Below, in pieces: positions 56,801 through 64,000 of a DNA stretch of 64,000 nt. Each line of letters opens with the position of its first letter. Positions within the stretch are counted from its first letter, which is position 1. Made by a program: the position numbers and the translations under genes. Under the pieces are notes generated by a model. It searched no databases. It worked only from the letters and a program-made list of their open reading frames with translations, and was not told the origin of the DNA. Source of the DNA: CAVRUD01 sp963849635 (GTDB lineage: Bacteria; Chloroflexota; Chloroflexia; Thermomicrobiales; UBA6265); the NCBI GenBank assembly GCA_963849635.1, contig CAWKIA010000018.1, positions 1 to 64,000 of the forward strand, in the 5' to 3' direction.

Positions 56801-58730
56801 GAGTTCTCCGGACTTTAGCGCTTCGTAGAACTTGGTTTGGACCGGGTAGCGCCACGGCGATTGCGGCATCGCCGCCATCACCCGGTTGGAGGAGATGACG
56901 TAGTAGTCGATTTGCTCCAGGTTTTGGTAGAGGTAGTTCGCGGCCTCGTTGTCGTCGGCCGCGATCAACTCGTTGGCCAAGTTGCCGAACTCGACCGCTA
57001 TCTCTTCTGGGTCTTCCCGGATCGCACGGGCGGCGTTTCCAAAGGACCGTCCCAATGATCCTGCCGGCCCGCTCAGGTCGGCAGATATACGGTCAAGGCC
57101 GCCGCTCAGTGTGTCTCTTTGGTCGGCGGGTAGCGATATCGCGGAGTCACCCGCCTGCCGAATACTCTCCGCGCTGGCGGCGACATCTCCATTGCGCAGT
57201 AAGGAACCTGCGCGATCGAGAAGCGGCAGCGTCGTCAATGCATCAGCGACGTCCATCAAGTCGCGATAGGAAACCCGATCGGCATAAAGATCGAAGCGGA
57301 CCGACGAATACTGACGGTCGATACTGTTCAGTCCTGGCCCGAGGTCTCGCGGCAGTTGATCATCCCAGTATTCGTCGCTGAGCACGCTGCCGGTGGGGAC
57401 GTTAGCGTAGATCCAGGCAGATGCCTCCAGCCGGGTGTTCTCTTTGGCATAGATCGAGCTGAACGGACGCACCCCAGAATCCGATCCCGGCGATACAGAT
57501 GGCCGCAAAACCCAGTCCGGCCCGCCGATCGATGCGACGGGAGATCCAGGACCAACCGACGTCAAGAGACAGTCCGGCGAGAATGGCCAGAACAGGTACG
57601 ACCGGAGCGAGATAGCGAATAAACTTTGCCTCAGGGACAGAAATAACGACGCCATAGATTGTCAGCCAGCCGAGAAGAATGACCGCTCCGGCCTGAAGTC
57701 CACGCCGCTGGCGAACCAGCAGGATGACGGCCCCAACTGCCGCAAGTGCCGCCGACACCGGGCCGACCTCCCATCGAAAGAGCTGCTCGATCTGGTAGAC
57801 GATCGGTGTCGTGCCGATGTACTGGCGGGTAAACGGAACGTCGAACATGCCCCGCACGATCCGGGCCTGGGTTTCCAGAGATGCCCGATACACGTCTGGG
57901 CGCACCAGGGCATACGGTTCGAACATGGCAAACGCAAGAAACGCGGAACCGCCCGTGAGGGCAATACGCTCCGCGGCGGCGATCGCGATACCGACCCGCG
58001 GCTCACCTCTCGCCGCGAGACGCCAGAGCGAGTACACGATTGCCAACAGGACGACTGAGACAAGCGTGAAGACACTGCCTTTACACGCCATTGCCCAGCC
58101 GAATGACGCCCCGGCTAGCAGGAACCATTTTGCCGCGCCGGATTCGGCCGCTCTGAGCGAACAGTAGATCGAAAGCGTGACGAAGAACGTCAGCCAGGAG
58201 TCGGTGGTAAAAAAGTGGGCCAGCTGGACGGTGAGCGGTGTGAGAGCGGCCACGTAGGCTGCCAGAATGCCCACCCGTGGCCCACCGATCCTGCGCCCGA
58301 TCAAGTACACGAGGAGGACTGTTAGCGTATCGAAGATTGCCGATAGCGGCCTACCGACCTTGTAGGCATTGTCATAGCCATGCCAGTTCGTCTCGGAGAA
58401 CCATCCCACCACTTCTGATACAAGATTGGTGAGGAGAACCGGCATCGCGCCATAGGCGAACTCGCGGTACTCGCCATTCTCTGGATTGGCAGAGCGCGGA
58501 TTAAGTCCGCTCAAAGCCGGGTCAGTTAGCTCGTCGAGCGATGAGGGCCAGTGAATCCGGCCGATCATGACGTCGGCCACGATGTGGCGTTCGTCCGGGT
58601 GGAGATAGTTTCCGTCGTCCCAATTCCACCCGTACAGTCTGACTGCCAACGCCAACAGCAATATTCCGGCGAGAGCGCAGGTGATCGCATCGACCTTGAT
58701 TGGAGCGCGCCGCGCCAGAAGTGCGATCAT
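53882..58730 (-). CDS. GT39-like glycosyltransferase fused to a YYY (DUF2298) domain, one frameshift
   Basis: About 1615 residues once one extra base near 57440-57480 is removed. N-terminal 430 residues: PMT/ArnT-type (GT39) transferase with WDDGNYLHPDERHI, whose Asp/Glu precede the first loop, and helices through AKFIRYLAPVVPVLAILAG. Then an extracytoplasmic part (ASAWIYANVPTGSVLSDEYW; about 430-800) and a full YYY domain with INYYYFGLYLVAF, FPYFTGLWADLHAHVIAMP and a C-terminal soluble piece (IIGWLNHETQQRY, YGVEYVVVGQL). It probably moves a sugar from a polyprenyl carrier outside the membrane. First gene of a two-gene operon; no gene overlaps its start. Confidence 0.75.
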
Positions 58731-58745
58731 AGTCCGGTCATTCTA

Positions 58746-59815
58746 ATGACTTCGTTCGACGGCGGTCGAGGGCTGGCTTTGAATCACATCGTGCAAGGAA
58801 ACGACAACGCTCCACGTCGGCCTATTCCCGTCGTATTCTTCGGCACTCCCGATTTTGCAGTACCGGCTCTGCGCCAACTGGACAGTGATCCGCGCTTCGA
58901 TGTCCGCCTGGTGGTCACCCAACCCGATCGGCCCGCCGGCAGGGGACGGCGCCTTGCCAGCCCTCCGGTCAAAGTCGTCGCCGAGGAACTGCGACTACCG
59001 ATATATCAGACTGACTCACTTCGAACGACCGAATTGCGCGCTCCGATCGCCGACATCGGAGCCGAAGTATTCGTCGTTGCTGCCTTCGGCGTCATCTTTG
59101 GCCCCAAACTTCTCGCCTTGCCCCGGCAGGGTGCGTCAACATCCACGCCTCCTTGCTGCCGGCCTACCGAGGCGCCAGTCCGATCAGTGCCGCCATCGCC
59201 CGCGGCGAGAGGGTTACAGGCGTATCCCTGATGGTTATGGATACAGGACTGGACACAGGGGCAGTCTTCGCTAACATGGCGCTTCCGATCGGCTCGGATG
59301 ACACAATGGAGTCGCTCACGGCCAATCTCGCCAGCGCTGGGGCAGCCCTCGTCGAGTCAAGTCTGGCGGACTATGTGGACGGATCCATCGTGCCCGTCGA
59401 GCAGCCTCGCGAACGCGCCAGCATGACGAGACCACTGGTAAAGGCCGACGGCTGGATCGACTGGTCGACCCCAGCTAGCGAGATCGAGCGCCTCACGCGA
59501 GCGATGTGGCCCTGGCCACGCGCCTGGACGACGCTCGATGGCGAGCCGTTTCAGATCCACCGATGTTCCGTCGTTGATCTCCCCGATGAAGCCGTTAAAC
59601 TTGGCGAGACCGGCACCATCCTTCGGGCTGGGTCCGACTTGTCAGTTCGATGTGGAGACCGAGAAGTCACCCTGGAACGCGTTCAACGCGCCGGCGGTCG
59701 CCCGATCGACGGCCGGGAACTGCTTCGCACTCAACCGCATCTCGAAGGCGCGAGATTGGGCCGTGAAGGCGGACCGAGCCGACTGCCTGGACCATTTGTC
59801 ACCGTTCTCGAGTAA
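58746..59815 (+). CDS. fmt: Methionyl-tRNA formyltransferase, one frameshift
   Basis: Fmt formylates initiator Met-tRNA with 10-formyl-THF. About 356 residues if one lost base near 59130 is restored. IPVVFFGTPDFAVPALRQL and VVTQPDRPAGRG come first; the break falls before the catalytic region, which resumes as VNIHASLLPAYRGASPI, then GVSLMVMDTGLDTGAVF. The C-terminal OB-like domain reads WIDWSTPASEIERLTRAMWP. The 16 residues before the usual start are doubtful; GTG 58791 would be closer to family length. Divergent from the YYY operon by 15 bases. Confidence 0.92.
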
Positions 59816-60218
59816 TCAGTGCCAACGGAAGATGTATTGCGGATAACCGTGATTGTGCGAACTCATTGATGGGGGCCATTGTGCCTTGATCTGTCACAGC
59901 CAGGAAATTATTGTGTCGCCAAGGAATGGCGGTGAAACTATCAACCAGATGCGGCCAATATGAAAAAACGACCACCGCCAACTGGGCAGAGCCAAAACAT
60001 TTCCGGCCGGAATTTGATCAAGCGAACCGTTTGCGCCGTGACGCTGCTGACGACTCGATTGCACTGAGGTTCGGGCGCTTTGACGTCTGAATCCATTTAG
60101 ATCACGCACATCACCAAACATCGACCCAGCGTTGATCGAAGTATCCCGGACGAGAAGAACAAACAATAGAGGACGGGCACGTATTCTTCGCCCGCCCTCA
60201 CCAACAAAATGGTTTCAG
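59816..60218. other. Intergenic region with mscL terminator
   Basis: About 400 bases, A/T-richer than average, with no gene seen. Near 60150-60200 the minus strand can form a GC-rich hairpin (GAGGGCGGGC with GCCCGTCCTC) followed by a T-rich tail, a plausible mscL terminator. Confidence 0.5.
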
Positions 60219-60645
60219 TTATGTAGAGCTGCTAGGTAGCGCTGAGAATTCAGCAGTGCAGAAGGCACAGCGCCGCGCCTCAAGTGGAATGTCACTCAGG
60301 CACTCGGGGCACTTCTTCGTGTTTTCCTGGTCCTGGGGCGCCCGGGCGCTGCGTCCGAGCCATCAACATGTTCATTGGCTTCACGACAAAGAAGAAGACT
60401 ACTACGGCCACGGTCAAGAACGTGATCAAGGCGTTCAAGAAGTGGCCATAGCTGAAGACGCTGTCGTTGATTGTGAACGTAAGAGACGAGAAGTCGGGCT
60501 CTCCAAAAATTGCGGCAATGAGCGGAGTTATGAAGTCCTCGACCATGGCCGCGACGACAGCACCAAACGCCGCGCCGATGACGACCGCGACCGCAAGGTC
60601 GATCACGTTTCCGCGTAACACGAAGTCGCGAAACTCTTTGGCCAT
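60219..60645 (-). CDS. mscL: Large-conductance mechanosensitive channel with zinc-ribbon tail, one frameshift
   Basis: The ATG at 60645 has GGAGG nine bases upstream (an ATG at 60654 touches it). MscL opens under extreme membrane tension. EFRDFVLRGNVIDLAVAVVI, GAAFGAVVAAMVEDFITPLI and the second helix ITFLTVAVVVFFFVVKPMN are typical. The frame as read stops at 60292, but one extra base near 60325-60340 removed gives ENTKKCPECLSDIPLEARRC then AFCTAEF, a C-x2-C...C-x2-C ribbon, ending at 60219 with 141 residues. The tail is known in a subset of MscL proteins. Confidence 0.88.
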
Positions 60646-60946
60646 CGGTCCCATCCTCCTTCAATCCGGAGCCTAACTACGCCGCCAACGGCTCTACTTT
60701 GGTCCGGATGCAGTGTGGGATCATTATTGCGCGTCAATCACGAATCGCAACAGGTACCCGCATTCTGGTTTATGGTCATTCCGGCCCAATCCCGTCGCTG
60801 CAACATCAATAGTGTTCCTCGTAGTCAACCTTGGCACGACCTCTGCAATATGTTTGCAACAACCCCGCAATACCCCTGCGACGTCAACGTCCTACTCTGG
60901 TCCCTGCGAATGCCTGGAGTATGTCCGTCGCTATCGGAGGTTTGCT
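60646..60946. other. Divergent intergenic region
   Basis: About 300 bases between mscL (minus) and the small membrane protein (plus). Longer plus-strand frames here have no start signals. No strong promoter was picked out. Confidence 0.45.
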
Positions 60947-61132
60947 GTGGGTCCCATCATTCTCTACACCATCATTACACTCTGGCTCGCCGTCATGGCG
61001 TTGGCCGTCGCCGCTCCGTTCTTCACCAAGCCTGGTGCCGTTGAGGCACCGAAAGTGCCGTCAATACAGTTTCGGCGGCAGAGCGCCCGGGAGCCAATGC
61101 CCGAGTCGCTGGAGGATCGCGCCGCCGCCTAG
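60947..61132 (+). CDS. Small membrane protein, unknown
   Basis: 61 residues from a GTG with CGGAGG five bases upstream. One N-terminal helix (PIILYTIITLWLAVMALAVA) is followed by a short basic/acidic tail (QFRRQSAREPMPESLEDRAAA). No family recognised. The longer open frame to 60713 has no start signal. It precedes the spermidine-synthase-like gene by about 107 bases. Confidence 0.6.
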   Translation: MGPIILYTIITLWLAVMALAVAAPFFTKPGAVEAPKVPSIQFRRQSAREPMPESLEDRAAA

Positions 61133-61239
61133 TTCTTGCCGTGATGCTCAGGTTTAGTCCGAACCTGCCCTAGTTACACGACTATACTGGCACTGCTCGA
61201 CGAACAGAGTTCACGCTCGTCGAGTATCGGCCCTTCTTC

Positions 61240-62865
61240 GTGGCGGGGATTCGGGTACTGGTGGAATCATTGCAAGCCGCGCAGTTAGCCAGCACCCAGG
61301 TCGCGACTTCACCACTTGTGCCGCGACTCATCCAGGTCATCGTCTTTGCCAGTGGCATGTCCAGTATCGGCATCGAGCTCACCGCCTCCCGGCTCATTGC
61401 CCCATTCTTCGGGAGTTCGACCTTCATCTGGGCGAACCTCATCGGTCTGACGCTGACGTTCCTATCACTCGGTTACTTCCTCGGCGGCCGGATCGCCGAT
61501 CGATACCCGTCGCCGGCACTCCTCTTCTCGATTACAGCGCTGGCCGCCTGTGCTTCTGGCATGATTCCTATTGTCGCCCGGCCCATCCTGACCGAATCAC
61601 TTGAGGCGTTCGACGACTTCGCCGTCGGCGCGTTCTACGGATCTCTTGTGGGCGTGATTGTCTTGATCTCGCTCCCGGTGACGTTGCTCGGATTCGTGTC
61701 TCCGTTTGCGATTCGGCTCCTTGTCAGCGATCTCTCGCGGGCGGGCATCACCGCGGGAAATCTCTACGGCCTGTCCACGCTGGGTTCGATAGCCGGTAGC
61801 TTTCTGCCGGTGATTCTGCTGATCCCGTGGATCGGGACGACCAATACATTCATCGTGCTCGCACTTGCGCTCTTCCTTCCATCGGCAATCGCCCTGCTTG
61901 CGATCGGACGTATCACGCACGCGGTCGTTTCGCTGATCCTGGTCGGGTTCATGCTCGCCGCGAACTTCGTCGTCGCAGAAGGTCATATCCGTCCCGCCGA
62001 GCGAGGCGAGCTTATCTACGAGTATGAGTCGGCCTACAACTATATTCAGGTCGTTAAGGAAGACGGTCGATATATGCTCGCCCTCAATGAAGGCCACGCA
62101 ATCCACTCGATCTACGATCCCGGCAGTGTCCTAACTGGCGGCCCCTGGGATTACTTCATGACCGCCCCTCTGGTCATGCCCAATGAATCGGATACGTCAA
62201 CCGATAGCGCACTAATCATCGGCCTAGCCGGGGGCACTGTTGCCCGCCAGCTAACCGGGGCCTTTGGACCAATCCCGATCGACGGCGTCGAAATCGACAA
62301 AGATATCGCCCGCGTCGGCCGCGAGTACTTCGCGATGGGCAGAGATCAGCTACCCAACCTCAATGTCATCATCGAGGACGGTCGCTACATGCTCCGCACC
62401 ACGAGCGACCGATACGACATCATCGGGATAGACGCCTACCATCAGCCCTACATCCCGTTTCAGCTTTGCACCAAGGAATTCTTTCAAGAGGTATCAGATC
62501 ATCTCAATCCGGGCGGCGTCGCCGTTATCAACGTTGGTCGAACTAAGACAGACTACCGGCTCGTGGACGTGATCGCGGCGACGATGCGTGCGGTCTTTCC
62601 GCATGTGTACGCCATCGACGTCGAAGGGTATAACAACACGATGCTGATCGGTTCCTATGTTTCAGACGGTGGAAACCACTTCGCCGCCAACACGGCCGGT
62701 CTGCCTGAGCCGTCGCTTCTGCGCACCGTGGCCGAACGAAGCATCGCCACCGGTAACATTCGCGAGGTAGATCCCGATGCCCGTGTCTTCACGGACGATC
62801 ACGCTCCGGTAGAGTTCGTCGTTGACCAGATTATTCTCGACGTTGCCCGCGAAGGCGAAGATTGA
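61240..62865 (+). CDS. Membrane-fused spermidine-synthase-like protein
   Basis: 541 residues. Residues 30-240 form about seven helices (GMSSIGIELTASRLIAPFFG, GLTLTFLSLGYFLGGRIADR), as in fused MFS/spermidine synthase proteins. Residues 250-530 are a Rossmann aminopropyltransferase-like domain: YNYIQVVKEDGRYMLALNEG, the AdoMet-type loop LIIGLAGGTVARQL, VEIDKDIARVGREYF and IIGIDAYHQPYIPFQL. In true spermidine synthases the catalytic Asp lies in a D-x-x-DP segment; here it reads GIDAYHQP, so the substrate may differ. GTG start; the stop overlaps pgeF. Confidence 0.8.
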   Translation: MAGIRVLVESLQAAQLASTQVATSPLVPRLIQVIVFASGMSSIGIELTASRLIAPFFGSSTFIWANLIGLTLTFLSLGYFLGGRIADRYPSPALLFSITALAACASGMIPIVARPILTESLEAFDDFAVGAFYGSLVGVIVLISLPVTLLGFVSPFAIRLLVSDLSRAGITAGNLYGLSTLGSIAGSFLPVILLIPWIGTTNTFIVLALALFLPSAIALLAIGRITHAVVSLILVGFMLAANFVVAEGHIRPAERGELIYEYESAYNYIQVVKEDGRYMLALNEGHAIHSIYDPGSVLTGGPWDYFMTAPLVMPNESDTSTDSALIIGLAGGTVARQLTGAFGPIPIDGVEIDKDIARVGREYFAMGRDQLPNLNVIIEDGRYMLRTTSDRYDIIGIDAYHQPYIPFQLCTKEFFQEVSDHLNPGGVAVINVGRTKTDYRLVDVIAATMRAVFPHVYAIDVEGYNNTMLIGSYVSDGGNHFAANTAGLPEPSLLRTVAERSIATGNIREVDPDARVFTDDHAPVEFVVDQIILDVAREGED

Positions 62866-63680
62866 TGATCCTTGATGCTACGGAGCAGGTTGTGCCGGCG
62901 GCACTGCTTCAGAGTGATCTCCTATCCCAGGTCTCTGGCGTTGTTCACGGAATTACCTCGCGAGTGCCCGGTATGGGACTCGCCAACGGCAACGTCGCCT
63001 ACAGTCCTCCTCGGGATCAAGAGGACGCCTGGGCAATGCGCATCGCGTGGTGCACAGCATTGGGTCTCGACCCAGAGTCGATCGTGACGGCTGGCCAGGT
63101 CCATGGCTCTGCCGCCCAGGTTGTCCTGGACGAACATCGCGGCATTGGCGCGCGACCGGGGACAGGGCGAGTAGCGCTGTGCGACTCACTCTTGACCAGA
63201 AATGCAGGGCCAGTCCTGATGACTCTTCATGCGGACTGCCTTCCGATCCTGTTGGTGGATCCCGATCTGCCGGCTGTCGCCAGCGTCCATGCGGGTTGGC
63301 GTGGGACAGTCGCCGGCACCGCGGACGCAGCCGTGCGAGCCATGTCGACCGAGTTTGGCAGTGATCCGGCGCGGATTCTGGCATTCCTTGGTCCATCGAT
63401 CTGTCAGGATTGCTACGAAGTCGGTGAAGAGGTCGCGAATTCCTGGCGGACATTTGCTGGACCTCGGTCTGGTGAGGCTCTTAATGTCGAGGACTCAAGA
63501 ATTCATTTCGACCTCAAAACGGCAAATCGGCTGCAACTCTTGCAGTCCGGACTCGATGATTCGCGCATTGACGTCTCACCAATCTGCACGAAGTGTCACA
63601 GTGACGGGTGGTTTTCCCATCGCGGCCAGGGCACGAACACGGGCCGATTCGGCGCTATCGTGGCCATCACGGCAACCTGA
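62865..63680 (+). CDS. pgeF: Peptidoglycan editing factor (YfiH/laccase-domain family)
   Basis: 271 residues. PgeF-type proteins are purine-nucleoside/laccase-fold enzymes; in E. coli YfiH removes L-Ser wrongly built into peptidoglycan. The metal-site residues are GQVHGSAAQVV, TLHADCLPILL and ASVHAGWRGTVAG, with CQDCYEVGEEV and SDGWFSHRGQ further on. ATG overlaps the previous stop (TGATG). It is followed by yggS, the usual neighbour. Confidence 0.9.
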   Translation: MILDATEQVVPAALLQSDLLSQVSGVVHGITSRVPGMGLANGNVAYSPPRDQEDAWAMRIAWCTALGLDPESIVTAGQVHGSAAQVVLDEHRGIGARPGTGRVALCDSLLTRNAGPVLMTLHADCLPILLVDPDLPAVASVHAGWRGTVAGTADAAVRAMSTEFGSDPARILAFLGPSICQDCYEVGEEVANSWRTFAGPRSGEALNVEDSRIHFDLKTANRLQLLQSGLDDSRIDVSPICTKCHSDGWFSHRGQGTNTGRFGAIVAITAT

Positions 63681-63700
63681 GTAACGATTGCGGAGGTTTC

Positions 63701-64000
63701 GTGGACGCTGTCGTCGCTAACCTGGCCGTTTCCAAGCGCATTGAGAACAACCTGGGCCAGATCCAGGCGCGGATCGCGGCCGCCGCCGCCAGATCGGGCC
63801 GCAGCCCGGCTGACATCACCATCGTCGCGGTTTCCAAGACAGTTGATCGGGCGACGATCGACGCCGCCTACGACGCCGGTCTGCGCGTCTTTGGCGAGAA
63901 CCGCGTTCAGGACGCGCTCGCAAAACTGCAGTCGGGTCTCCCGGCGGATGCGACGATGCACCTGATCGGTCAACTCCAGACCAACAAGGTCAAGATTGCG
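63701..64000 (+). CDS. yggS: PLP homeostasis protein YggS, 5' part
   Basis: The first 100 residues; the gene leaves the window. YggS (PLPBP) binds PLP without known catalysis and keeps vitamin B6 balance. It reads ITIVAVSKTVDRATI with the PLP Lys in VSK, then FGENRVQDALAKL and MHLIGQLQTNKVK. GTG start four bases after CGGAGG. Confidence 0.93.
   Translation, partial: MDAVVANLAVSKRIENNLGQIQARIAAAAARSGRSPADITIVAVSKTVDRATIDAAYDAGLRVFGENRVQDALAKLQSGLPADATMHLIGQLQTNKVKIA

Noticed and set aside
60713..60946. N-terminal extension of the 61-residue membrane protein
   Set aside because: No start signal, poor composition; CGGAGG fixes the start at 60947.

Overview
The window is about 60% GC and reads as the chromosome of a Chloroflexota bacterium, most likely of the Thermomicrobia or a close relative. 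The main support is a pair of giant YYY-type (DUF2298) membrane proteins, a family largely confined to Chloroflexi and some Archaea. The PurSQL-type purine genes, a PurF with iron-sulphur cysteines and a split-type glycine decarboxylase subunit 1 fit that placement. No rRNA or marker tree is available here, so the taxon is an inference.

Layout. 1-1.3 kb: the end of a membrane protein and an integrase scrap. 1.6-2.9 kb: a small secreted protein, then tRNA-His, RNase P RNA, tRNA-Leu and tRNA-Thr, all on the minus strand. 3.1-8.2 kb: TPR protein, Trm112-like protein, ruvB, queA, an HD hydrolase and two cyclophilins. 8.3-9.3 kb: a minus-strand pair led by a Rad52/Erf-like protein behind a consensus promoter with a LexA-type box at its start site. 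9.5-11.9 kb: dnaN and recF. 12.3-23.2 kb: a decayed genomic island bounded by a 26-bp direct repeat of the 3' end of an intact tRNA-Gln gene. Next to that tRNA lies an integrase tail. The island holds fragments (IS5 transposase, sulfatase tail, FGE, GAP protein, SulP, LuxR, Cys-rich protein) and, in a very GC-rich part, a two-domain KaiC-like ATPase, a response regulator, CsbD and a DUF2171-like stress protein.

23.4-33.6 kb: folD lacking two usual active-site residues, an XRE regulator with a clear promoter, dnaE, and the minus-strand operon glmS-tatD-rdgB-Mur ligase. 34.1-44.2 kb: purB-C-S-Q-L-F followed by gcvT-gcvH-gcvPA. Together with glyA (47.6 kb), folD and fmt these form a one-carbon/purine block. 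44.4-51.5 kb: der, plsY, galE, glyA, a WecA/TagO-like transferase, rsfS and three tRNAs. 51.5-58.7 kb: two YYY proteins in one operon, the first fused to a GT39 glycosyltransferase. 58.7-64 kb: fmt, mscL, a spermidine-synthase-like membrane protein, pgeF and the start of yggS.

Many genes that should be intact are broken by single-base indels: dnaE, purB, purQ, gcvPA, galE, fmt, mscL and both YYY genes among them. About 14 look like +1 insertions and 4 like -1 deletions. The pattern suggests insertion-prone long-read sequence more than real gene loss. Such genes are given here as one feature spanning the break, with the break position noted. Inside the island, truncations and an internal deletion show real decay as well.
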